Shown here one piece after another: positions 24,901-35,580 of a DNA stretch of 64,000 nucleotides. The notes beneath the pieces were generated by a model. That model saw nothing but the letters and a program-made list of their open reading frames with translations, made no database searches and was not told the origin of the DNA. Each line of letters opens with the position of its first letter. Within the stretch, counting starts at the first letter, position 1. This stretch comes from Paramecium octaurelia (lineage: Eukaryota; Ciliophora; Oligohymenophorea; Peniculida; Parameciidae): contig CAJJDP010000032.1 of the NCBI GenBank assembly GCA_905182995.1, positions 309,221 to 373,220 of the forward strand, read 5' to 3'. The position numbers and the translations under genes are program-made.

Positions 24901-27239
24901 AAATTCAATTAACAAAACTATTCAAAAGGTTAAAGTAATTAATAAATCTGTCTTGGAGATACAATTAAATGGATACTCAAAATACATTCGAAATGGAACT
25001 ATTAAATTGGTTAAAGTACCTGTTGAGTTATCATTCTAACCATACAATCAAGAATTCATCGATAAACCAATTTATGATCCAAATATGTCAGAATACGATT
25101 TCATCAAATTGTAAAATACTGAACATCTACACAATCTTTATAATAATAAATAAACCAAGGATGAAAATTTCGAATCTTTATTCAAACATTATTCAATCTT
25201 GGGAGAGTTCTCACCTTTGTCTGCGTATCTTGGAGGATTCGTCTCATAAGAGGCCATCAAGGGAATTACTAATAAGTTTACTCCAGTTTAACAATTATTT
25301 TATGTGGATTGCACTGAAGTATTATAAAAAGAGATATCCAAAGATGTAAAAGTCAGTGAAAGATCATTAAGTAGATTTTTGGGAACTGAAGTTGCAGGGA
25401 AATTAGAGAAGTCTAAAGTTTTCATGGTTGGATGTGGTGCAATTGGTTGTGAATTGCTCAAGAATTTTGCCATGCTTAATTTAGGAATAAAAGGTTCAAT
25501 CACAATAACCGATCCAGATCATATTGAAGTTAGTAATCTAAATAGGTAATTCTTATTCAGGGAAAAACACTTAAGAAAGCCTAAGTCTTAGACTGCAGCT
25601 GCTGCAGTTATATAAATGAATCCCTATTTGAGAGATCACATCATAGCAAGACTAGACAAGGTTCATGACTCAACAGAACATATATATACAGATTAATTCT
25701 TTGAAGATTAAGATATCATTGCTAATGCTCTAGATAATGTGGCTGCTAGAAGATACGTAGACAAACGATGTGTAAATTCACGTAAGCCACTATTGGAATC
25801 TGGTACTCTTGGACCAAAAGGTCATGTACAATGCATCATTCCATTTTAAACCGAATCCTATGGCAGCTCTAATGATCCTGTAGAAGAAGGAGAAATTCCC
25901 TATTGCACACTTAAGATGTTCCCTGAAGAGACTTTCCATTGTGTCGAATTTGCAAGGGATAAATTTGGTAAACATTTTTCAGCAAGACCAAAATAACTGA
26001 TTAAAATGATGGCTGAAGATTATATTCCCAGTTTAGAAGATAATAAACCTTTAAGAGAGGGTATCAAATTGTTTAAGAACAAACCAAATTCTTTTGAAGA
26101 TTGCATTAAGTGGGCAAGAGGTAAATTTTAGAAGTACTTTGTTAATGACATCAAATAACTGATGTATACATATCCAGAAGATGCTAAGACTAAGGATGGC
26201 AATCTATTTTGGACTATGCCTAAACGTCCTCCCAAGCCCATTTAATTTGATCCTGAAAATGAAATTCATCAATAATTTGTATCTACCTTTGCTTTTCTCA
26301 GAGCTAAAATGTTCAGCCTTTAAACAGACAAAGATTGGAGAACTAAACCTTATAGACAATCCATAGCCAAACAAGCTAATTTGATCACCTTCCCTGAATG
26401 GCAACCAAGTGAAGAAAAGAAGAAGGTATTTATAAATTTAATAGTAATTTTAGTCTATTTCTGACAAGGTTAAGGAGCAAGGGTAAAAAGAGGAAGCTGA
26501 AGAGAATGAGTCTACTCAAACCCAAAGCACTTAAGAAGAAACATAACTGTTATTTAAATAATTTAAATCGTTATTGCCAATCACTTTAACATCTGATGAA
26601 TTTGAAAAGGATAATGATTAAAATGGACACATCGATTTCATTCATTCATTTGGTAATCTAAGAGCTGCAAATTATAAATTGGAATCTATGGATTGGCTAA
26701 CTGTGAAGATCAAAGCTGGTCGTATTGTGCCTGCTTTGGCTACAACCACGGCTGTTGTTGCTGGACTATAGACAATAGAATTAATTAAAACTTTGAAGAA
26801 TGTACAGATTTCAGACATGAAAAACGCCTTCGTCAATTTAGCTATTCCATTTGTGAAATTAACTGAACCAGGATTGGTACCCAAGAAGAAAATCAATGAA
26901 AAAGTCACTGTTACATTATGGGATATATGGACACAGGATATTACAAAGTAAACTACTTTCAGATAGTTGTTTGAAATGTTGAATCAATAATATGATTTGC
27001 ATCCAAGAGATGTGTTTTTGAAGGCTTAACCTGTGTATATGGAAATAATGTATGCGAAAAAGGCAGAAGAGAAAAAACACTTTTTGGACCAACCAATCAT
27101 TAAAGTATTAGAAATACAAGTATAACATATTGTTATTTTTTATTAGAAATATGTTGATTTGACTATCAATTTTACATTAAATTAGGAGAGCTAAGAAATC
27201 ATCAAGGGAATACCGTAAGTCAGATTGGTTTTGAAGTGA
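12918..27239 (+). CDS. Giant BIRC6-type E2 fused to a UBA6-like E1
   Basis: About 4,747 residues, three introns (13356-13378, 26426-26453 and 27120-27146). Order: SPRY (residues about 125-235), UBA (about 555-590, [15 protein letters not shown]), RanBP2-type zinc finger (about 595-615, CKFC...CEAC), a long helical body, E2 domain (about 3470-3660) with [16 protein letters not shown] (active Cys at nt 23624), a short linker, then a full E1 (about 3770-end). The E1 shows [34 protein letters not shown], active-site Cys in [10 protein letters not shown] (nt 25904) and a C-terminal ubiquitin-fold domain. E2 matches the BIRC6 C-terminus beyond the catalytic core. E1 shares [25 protein letters not shown] and KYVDLT with UBA6. 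Start uncertain: 12918, 12921 or 13158. No BIR domain seen. Confidence 0.92.
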
Positions 27240-27294
27240 TATCAATAATTTATCAAAATATAAATCAAAAATATTATTTTCTTATATTTATGAT

Positions 27295-28422
27295 TCAATA
27301 TCTCTGTTATTGGAAATAGTTGTCTTCCAATTCATCAATAAATGTGAAATAAGCAATCACAGCAGTAATATCATCGCAACCAAATTTCAAGTATGGCAAA
27401 TCTCCAATCTTTGAATTAGTCTTCTTTTACTTGTTCATTTCATCCCATCTGGATCTGCATTCAGTAACCTATATAAATATCAATATTTACAATAGCTTCA
27501 GCCACACTCTCTTTTGGCTCATGTTTCAAGACAAATCCACAGACTTCTGCACTACTCATCACATCCCAAACACCATCCGATCCTATTACCATAAACTTAT
27601 CCTATTTCGTTAATTCAATATGTTGGACTTCTGGTTCTGAAATCAAACCTATCTTCTTAGCTTGCAAATCTCCCAATCTATATACATATAATTTGAATTT
27701 CAATACGTTCTAGTCATGGCAATTCCTGGCCCCTCATCATCTGCCCAAATACGATACGGACCAACTGGCTGACCATCATGTATCAGTCTTTCGATTTTGC
27801 CTCCACTTCTTATGATTCTCTCTTTCTCATCTGGTCTTGTTGGTTTATGATCATATGATAATTCAATGGCCAGTTTCTCTTTTGCAGTTTATCTAAATAG
27901 TACTGCTCTGGAGTCACCCAGATTGGCAATGTAGCACATATTCTTAACTACAAATATTGATATTGCACATGTTCCAGAATTACTGTAATCTATACCAGAT
28001 GATCTAAGTTTTGCTTCAGCATTTTTAAAAGCACTCTTCAAAAAACTCTCTCTTTGTTTATCATTCTATAATGCCTTGATTCTCTTTGGGTTTTTCTCTA
28101 AGAATGTCTAAATATAATCATTGGCTGCCTAAGATGCTTCTTTGCCTGAGGAACCATGACCATCATACACTTATTATAAAAATGAAGTTAAACCTGCAAA
28201 AAAATAACAATCTTCAGTAAATCTTTCCATAGTACAATAAGAATCTTGACATTCAGTCTTTTTGGGACCATATCCCATCTTTGAATGTCCAAATAATTTG
28301 ATTTCCTTCATTGGATTTATCAAAGTTTTATTGAGATTTTAGACAACATTTTACTTCTTCTTCTTTTTCTTGTTCTTGCCACTCTAATTGCTATTACCTC
28401 CAAACCAATTAAGAAGAAACAT
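27295..28422 (-). CDS. PP2C-family Ser/Thr protein phosphatase
   Basis: About 350 residues, introns of 24, 29 and 22 nt. Metal-binding and catalytic motifs of PPM phosphatases are in order: FAVYDGHGSSGKEAS, NSGTCAISIFV, YIANLGDSRAVLF, DHKPTRPDEKERI, GSDGVWDVM and FGCDDITAVIAY. The last carries DD where most members have DN, which keeps an acidic metal ligand. A lysine-rich N-terminal extension (KNKKKKKK) could target the enzyme or act in binding. No membrane segment. It converges on the giant gene (stops 56 nt apart) and diverges from the gene at 28456 with 33 nt between start codons. Confidence 0.92.
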
Positions 28423-28455
28423 TATATTTATATATATTTAAATTATTTATTAAAA

Positions 28456-29517
28456 ATGCTACGATTTATTTATCAAGGATTCTCAACCTTAGTAAAATAA
28501 AATCCACTTAAGAATGGGTTCAGATTTGAGAATTAAAATCTCACCTGGACTTTCGGCGAATTCGATGTATTCAATAATTGTTATTGAGAGACACATTCAA
28601 GTGCATTCGCATATGGATTGATTGAACAAGGTTGGAAACAAGGAGACAAGCTTTTGCTCTTGCTTGGTCGATCCAACACAAGTGAAGCTGCCACTGCATT
28701 TGCTGGAGCAGCTAAAGCTGGAGTAATCACAGTACCATTCAGATCCAATGATCCAAATGAAATTGAAAAGACTATTAGTATTATCAATCCAAAGGGAATT
28801 GTGTTTTCGCCCAATCAACTCATTGGAGAAACCAAGTTCATCGAAATCCTCAAAACCCTTGTTCCTGAAACGACTTAGAGTATCTATTAAAATTAATTTG
28901 CCCCCAAGCTCACTCAGGAGAAAGTCTGAAGAGTAGTAAATTTACTAATTTGAAATGGTTGATTCATACTGGATTCTATTCATATCCAGGAACTTACAAA
29001 TTCAGAGTATTAAACTATTGAAGCCACTAGGAATCATTGGTTTACGCCTCCAGGAACTTCAATCGTCTATCTCTCCCAACTGTTACAGGACCAGTCACAG
29101 CTCAATTGAGAAATGGATAACTCTAAACCTACACTTACTAGGACTTAGCAAAATTGAGTGAGAAAGTGCAGGGATCTAAACATGTCATAGTCTCTGGGGA
29201 TCCATAAACTGTAACCAACTTCAGCATCGGTAAGTTCTAGGATTTCTAATATCATAGTTGTCGGTGGATTGGAAAGAGGTTACAATACTGTTTTGACAGG
29301 GGCAGACAAATTAACAAAGGTCTAAAAGATTCTACAATATTATGACAATTATAGTTTGGTAGTAGATGATTCAGTTCTCAGTGAATAATAATAAGTATGA
29401 TGATCTTTTTTAATATCATTGTAGTCTGTTGATGTTGGCAACCTTTAAAATTTATTCACAGTTGGCGATGTCACAAAGGCTCAAAATGTATTCCAAAAAT
29501 AAGCCATCTAAATTTGA
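28456..29517 (+). CDS. AMP-binding (acyl-CoA synthetase-like) protein, incomplete fold
   Basis: About 308 residues after five introns (24, 29, 24, 28 and 30 nt); spliced length divides by three. The N-terminus (MLRFIYQGFSTLVKQNPLK) is basic and amphipathic, as in a mitochondrial presequence. It continues like the start of an acyl-CoA synthetase: TWTFGEFDTHSSAFAYGLIE, GDKLLLLLGRSN, FAGAAKAGVITVPF. The ATP-binding loop (TSGTTG-like) and the C-terminal subdomain are absent. A second, weaker copy of the same opening pattern (TYTYQDLAKLSEKV ... GYNTVLTGADKLTKVQKIL) follows. It is probably a non-catalytic derivative. Name by fold only. Confidence 0.75.
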
Positions 29518-29552
29518 TATAATAATACCAAAAAAACACAATTATATAAATA

Positions 29553-30881
29553 ATGGATTAATCTTCATCAATTCTGAGTATTAAGAGAGAGAAATTTAGA
29601 ACCGTGATCAGAAAAGAGTTCATTGAATAATAACTCAAGAAAAAGAGAATCATTATACCTGAATAAGAAGATCATGATTTGAATGATAAACTCAAAATTA
29701 TTAAAAAATAGATGATAGCCATTCATGAAAATATTGAAAACGATTTTAAAAAAGCCATGATTAAATACTATGATTATTTAGTAGACTAAGATCTCATGAA
29801 TGAATTGCTTCTCTAATTTGAATTGAATTGCCAATAAAATTATAGGATAAATATCTATTGGATTCTTTGCAATCTCACTCTAGGAGATAATATTGGAGCC
29901 AGATTTCTATTCGATACAAATTTCGACTTTTTAAAAATACTTTACACTGATATTAAGAATCCTGCTTACAATGAATTTGTTCTTGAAATCATTTAAAATT
30001 TATTAGCAGATGATGACATCGATGTTTTCGAATATTTGATGAGAGATGATGAACTACTTCAAATGCTGAATAAAAATGTCAATATCATATCAGAAGAAAA
30101 CTATAAAAAATTATTAGTGCATATTTGTGTTAAAATTGTTGAATTTAAATCATTATTGAGTAATTATTTAGTTGAAACATTGTGTTAATTGATGCCTTAA
30201 TATATAGCATTCTAGTGCTCTTACATTCTTACTTCAAGAATGGAATTTACTAATCATCATCTGGTCCTTCATGCCGTCAGATATTTATTAAACAATGATG
30301 AAAATCTCACATCTATCATCTTAAGGATTTTACAAGAAATAACAGATTCTTATTTACTCTATTAAATACTGCAACAAAAAGAAATACATAACTTTATCTG
30401 TAATTTATTTTTAACAACAAACAATTCAAATTGTATTAAATCTCTACTTACTATATTTTATAATGTAGTCGAATCAGAGGAGATATAGTTTTATATCTGT
30501 CAGAAGGAAGTCTTAACCCTAATAATAAAATATTCATTAAACTTAGAATACACTGAAAAATCATTAAATGTATTAGAATATCTAATGCAAGATGATAAAT
30601 TTTTATTTGACTATCCTGAACTTGTAGATGAATAATATTATTGTTCATAATTGCATAATTTAAATGATGAAGATCCAAATACTTCAATTGCTATTTTAAA
30701 TTACATTAAAAGAGTACTAGAATTTTGGGATACGAGGAATGATGACAAGTATTTAAATATATTTTCTAAATACAAAAATAAGGTAAAATATATATTTTAT
30801 TATAAGGTAGAAAATTTGCATATGTCTTAAAATAAAAGTCTATCAAATTTAGCAAATTAGTTACTTTTATGCTACGATTGA
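29553..30881 (+). CDS. Importin-alpha-like ARM-repeat protein
   Basis: About 442 residues with no frame-changing intron; a 24-nt in-frame candidate lies near 30782. The basic N-terminus KREKFRTVIRKEFIEQQLKKKR resembles an importin-beta-binding domain. Helical repeats follow, including INIYWILCNLTLGDN, LEIIQNLLADDDIDVFEYLM and NVLEYLMQDDKFL, which match the ARM pattern (W-I-L-x-N-L). Importin-alpha carries cargo with nuclear localisation signals through the pore. It is shorter and more divergent than usual (about 520), and the Trp/Asn cargo ladder is poorly conserved, so its cargo range may differ. Confidence 0.75.
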
Positions 30882-30918
30882 ATTATTATTATTTTTATTA
30901 ATATATAAATAATTGGAA

Positions 30919-31764
30919 ATGTTTAGAACTTTAGATGATTTAAAGAAAGGTGAAAAAGATGAAAAACAAAAGAAAACGAGCAATTCTTATGCTGGAGGAG
31001 AAAAGAGGTAAGAATGTTGATTAAATAACTTAGTGGTCTCTCTGTTGAAAATCCTGATGATATGGATTAAATAATTAATAATGCGTAATAATCAATTAAA
31101 TCCATATAGAAAATAAGGAGGCACAAGGCCTGATTAAGATGAGGATCCAAAAGAATGGTGCAAAATTACTTTATGGAGTAATGGATTTTAAATTAATGAT
31201 GGTGAATTTAAAGATATCAACGATCCAGAAAGCAAGAAATTTCTAGCTGAATTAAAATAAAAGTAATCTAAGTATCTATTCGTAAAGTTAAGTGCCAACA
31301 TCCCTGCGATCTAAATATCCAAAAGGATTGAGTGTCAAATTGGAAGATAGAAAATCAGAGAAATATGTACCACCTCCCCCTCCAAAATATGTGGAATTTA
31401 GTGGATCAGGAGTCAGTTTGGGTTAATAATAATTTGTATAATAATAACAACAAGTTAAAGTTGATTTGAGCAAATAAGGATAAATACAAATTGATCCTAA
31501 TCAACCCACAACCGACATTATGGTTAGACTCTCCACTGGTAACACAATTACATTGACTGTTAATACTACAACAAGAGTGTCAGCCATTCAATAACATCTT
31601 TTAAGGTATTTAAAATATTTAAAGTGTCAAGAATGATGAATTTGCCTCCTCAAAAATAAATCTAGTTAATTTCTGGCTTCCCTCCAAGACCAATTTAGAA
31701 TCTAAACTAAACTGTTGAAGAGGCTGATTTATGCGATTCCTAAATCACTTAAACTGTTGTTTGA
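30919..31764 (+). CDS. p47/Shp1-type SEP-UBX protein (Cdc48/p97 adaptor)
   Basis: About 247 residues, four introns (26, 25, 25 and 26 nt), exact frame. The SEP domain is clear: ITLWSNGFQINDGEF, DPESKKFLAELKQNQVP, YPKGLSVKLEDRKSEKYVPP and FSGSGVSLG. A UBX domain ends the protein (IMVRLSTGNTITLTVNTTT ... LISGFPPRPI), with the FPP-R loop that contacts p97/Cdc48. The N-terminal UBA domain of animal p47 is not evident. The role is to hand ubiquitinated or membrane-fusion substrates to Cdc48. It follows the importin-like gene by 37 nt on the same strand. Confidence 0.92.
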
Positions 31765-31854
31765 GTTATTAGAACAAAAATATCTATAGTATAATTTATT
31801 TCGTATTGTTTATGAGTTTTTATCCCCTAAAATTGATTATTATTAGTTCTAAAA

Positions 31855-33338
31855 ATGGGGAACAGAAGTTCAAATAATTCGAATTAAAAAATAGGATCAG
31901 AAGCCAAATGCCCTAATTGCGATCGTAAGTTTGGACCTTCTACTACTTACAACTTGCTTAATACACATATAGATCAATGTCTATAAAATTAATAACAGGT
32001 AAATAATCTAGGGTTTCAAATGCCTCAGCCATAAGTTTAATTCGGAGATAATTATATTTGGGTGAAATAAAACAATCAATGGAAAAGAATATAATCATAA
32101 GTTAATGGTGGATAGATCCAGGTAACATTTGTAATAAATTTTAAAGAATTTAAGTGTTCAAGATATAAAGAATAGATCCTTTCCTGAAAAATAAATGTGG
32201 TTCAATCTTTAACTTGAAAAATTTCGTATTCCTTGGTAACTGGGATCAGATAAATTGAATGTCAACTATAATGATTTATTATAATCATCTTTAATTTCAG
32301 CTAGAAATGTGAATCTGTACAAAGAAGTTAAGGTTGTATTTTAAAACGACAAAGTGTAAGATGCAGGTGGTTTATTAAGAGAATGGTTAACTTTAATTTT
32401 TAAAGAGATGTGCAAAGATATCTTTACATTGACAGAAACTAATGATGTTACATATAAAATTGCTAAACAGAGTTAATATTTTGATTTGGTTGGTTTAGCA
32501 ATTGCAAAAGCACTTTTTGAAAGAATGACAATCTGTGTTGAATTTGATAGACCCTTAGTAAAAAAATTATTAGGGTAAGAAATTGAATTTCAAGACATGC
32601 AATTTTATGATAAAAGTCTTTTTATGAGTTGGAAATATTTACTTGAAAATCAATTTGATGAAAATGAATTATAATAATATTTTATCATTTGTAAGGATGA
32701 TGAAATAATTGAATTAAAATAAAATGGAGCTGATATTTTAGTAAATAACCAAAACAAACAAGAATTTGTTGATTTATGGTATTCTATTAATAATAATATT
32801 AGTATCCAATTCTACAGTGAAAAAATGATATCAAAATAACTTGGATAAATTTAAACAGCTTTATATAAATATATTCCAAAGGATTATTTAAATATTTTTA
32901 CAGCTGATGAATTTGAAATGATTCTTTATGGTGTATCTGTTGTAGATTTAGCTGAGTGGAAATAGCATACAACATACAAAACTCCATATGCTGATACTTC
33001 TCAACAAATACAGTGGTTTTGGAAAATATTATCTGAGTTTGATCAGGATTAATTAAAGAAGTTTTTACATTATTGCACAGGTTCTTATAGAATCCCAGTC
33101 AAGTATTTATAAAATAATTGCAATTCATAGTGGTTTTAGTAAACTTGAGTCCAATAGGGGGATGTATTCAAAATTTTAGATAGTTCCGATTGATTATAAG
33201 AATTCAAATTCTTTCCCAATAGCTCATACATGTTTCAATAGACTTGAGCTTCCAAAATATACTAGCGAGGAAATGATGAGAAAATATTTGAGGTCTATTG
33301 TTCTAAATGATCTTGAAGGAGTTTTTGGAATGGAATGA
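31855..33338 (+). CDS. Compact HECT E3 ubiquitin ligase with N-terminal zinc finger
   Basis: About 476 residues, introns of 25 and 28 nt, exact frame. The C-terminal two thirds is a HECT domain: QDAGGLLREWLTLIFKE, YFDLVGLAIAKALFERMTI, FYDKSLFMSWKYLLEN, LHYCTGSYRIPV and the catalytic block FPIAHTCFNRLELPKY (acceptor Cys). The N-terminus has CPNC ... HIDQCL, a C2HC finger with UBZ/Rad18-like ending, and possibly an N-myristoylation start (MGNRSS). HECT enzymes accept ubiquitin from an E2 on the Cys before transfer. It is short for the class, with no WW, C2 or RCC1 repeats. Confidence 0.92.
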
Positions 33339-34287
33339 ATAATTAAAATCATAATTGATGTTAATTTATATTATTGCTTAACATGAAATGTAAAATCTTC
33401 TAATAATTAATTTCGATAAGTATATTAAGTTATTCTTCAAATTTTTTCAAATTTCCCAATAATTAAAATCTTGTGTAAAAGAGAATACATTAATTTGAAA
33501 CTTCAAAATAATAAGATTGCCTAGCTCTAAGTCTAATTATATTAATTAAAATAATAAATAATTTGTTGTATTAACACCATGCTACAAAATATTTGATGTT
33601 ATACCTTAATTGTCAATTTGACCTAAGTTCTCTTAATACTATTTGAAGTATATATAGAAATATGAACAGAAGCAAGTATCTCAAGGAAATAAATTATTGC
33701 TAAAAATAAAACATTTTAATGTTACTCCACAGATTCACATATGTACACCAATGTAAATTGATATCAAAAGCTCTATTAATTTTAATTACCGGAGTTTAAG
33801 TTTGATAATATAAAAAAATAGGAAATCATTATAACTTAAGATTGTGATGACTTATAATTGGAGTTGAAATTTATATTAATATTAAGCTTGGAAGTGAAAA
33901 TTTAAAGTAATACATTTAGATATAGAAATTGATAGTAATAACACTCTGTTTACTATTTCAATAATATGTGATTTAATTAGAGAACTTGGTGCAAGTTAGA
34001 AAGAATATCCTTTATTTATATAATAATTTCGCAAACAATGTCATTTATTTATATCAATCCATTGATTTAACTAAGAAGAAATTTATTATCAAATTAATAT
34101 AATTGCTTTAATTTAATTAAATTTATTTACAGAATGATATTATATTTTTGATGAAGACATATTAAATCTTTCGTAAAACTAAAGTGGTTTATTTTATTAC
34201 TATAAACAATATTCGTTATAAATTTCATAACTATTGAACTTTCATTGAAAACCAAGTTTTTGAGGTCACATTTTTTGATTTAATATT
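33339..34287 (+). other. Intergenic, possible decayed coding remnant
   Basis: About 950 nt of AT-rich DNA, unusually long for this genome. Short open stretches exist, for example on the plus strand from about 33629 to 33862 (KYEQKQVSQGNKLLLKIKHF). I could not join them into a gene with good introns. It may be a degraded gene or plain spacer. Confidence 0.4.
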
Positions 34288-34994
34288 ATGAAGAAAATTA
34301 AAAAGTAGAAAAATCAAAGATCAAAGTATAATAGAGTAAATTCTAATGAAAGAGCACTTATAATCTAATATATTGAGGAATACAAATATTCAACCTCTCA
34401 TGTATAATAAAATAATTTTTTCAGGTCTCTTTGATAACAGGGCACAACATTTCTACTATTAAAGCCATTTATTCTGTGTATAAAAAGGAAGGCAGAGTCC
34501 AAAAAAAGGAAAAAAGAGATAAAATTTTATATATAACCACTTAAGTATTGTTACTAGTGGTGGATGATACGTATATAATTGATTATAATTTAAGAAAAGA
34601 AAGTTGTGTTCAATTAGGTGAAGAAATTCAAAAGTTCGAAGCTATTAAAGAGTAAGACAAGAAAGTAGGAGATTCCAAAGAAAAAATGATTAAAGAATTG
34701 CTTTAAAACAAGAAATGCTAAATTTTATGCTTGCTTCCAAACGAATAGGCTGTTTCCAATTTTACTTTAGATATGAATACTATAGACTAATAGAAAACCT
34801 TATCAAATGAGTTTCTTAACATAGAAAACAATTTAAACTTAAAATGCAGTCAATAATAATCGTTAAAATATTTAAGAAACAAATAACTAGAAATTTTTTC
34901 TAGTATAACTTAAATCCCCGAAATGTAAAATAATAGCTTATACTCATAACTATTAAGCAAACTTAATGTATAGCATAAATTAATGAGAATGTGA
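34288..34994 (+). CDS. Helix-turn-helix protein, transposase-like N-terminus
   Basis: About 227 residues with one 23-nt intron ending TTTCAG inside the HTH; spliced length divides by three. The basic start (KKIKKQKNQRSKYNRV) leads into NSNERALIIQYIEEYKYSTS and HVSLITGHNISTIKAIYSVY, then KKEGRVQKKEKRDK. This matches a homeodomain-like HTH plus linker of the kind found at the N-terminus of Tc1/mariner-type transposases. No DDE catalytic core follows; the rest is helical and polar. Terminal inverted repeats were not seen. It is more likely a domesticated DNA-binding protein than a live transposon. Confidence 0.7.
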
Positions 34995-35580
34995 GGATAT
35001 AAATTCAATCTATGACTATCTTAACAGCTTATTTTTAATTACACATTTATATCTATACAATTTATGTCCTTAAAAAATAAATGTTATCTTATTTTTATAA
35101 TTAATTATAAATAACAGTATTAATAATAAATGCATTATTATTTCTTAATTTTGAATATTAATATAAAATTTAAAATAAAATATAAGATATAAAAAATAAA
35201 ATATAAAATATTAAATTTCAAAAATTCATATTAAAGGTATTTAGCAAATCTATTAGGCAGTAATTTTGGTCGCAAAACTAATTTTAAGAATTGCAAGCAA
35301 TTAAATTTATATGTATTTATTTAGAGTTAAGAATAATAGCATAAATTTATAATTAAAATTTAAATTAAGTTTATATCAGTATTATAAATTTTATCGACAA
35401 ATAAAAGCAGAGTTTATTAATGTTAATTTTTACTAATTACTATTGTACTCTTAATGGATTATTAATTCATACCCTAGTAAATTATTGATTTTTTAATTCT
35501 ATATTTACATATTTATAAATTTCAGTAGGTAAAGGTTTCAACTTAAAATTTTATAAATAAGCACACAATATATATAAATA
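34995..35580 (+). other. Very AT-rich spacer with simple repeats
   Basis: About 590 nt. Near 35160-35210 it carries short direct repeats of the type TAAAATAAAATATAA. No open frame is convincing. It lies between the 3' ends of two convergent genes, so no promoter is expected. Confidence 0.5.

Noticed and set aside
34288-34994. Complete Tc1/mariner transposon
   Set aside because: Only the HTH portion is present; no catalytic core and no terminal inverted repeats seen.
35160-35215. TAAAATAAAATA repeats as a satellite or origin
   Set aside because: Too short and irregular; expected by chance in very AT-rich spacer.
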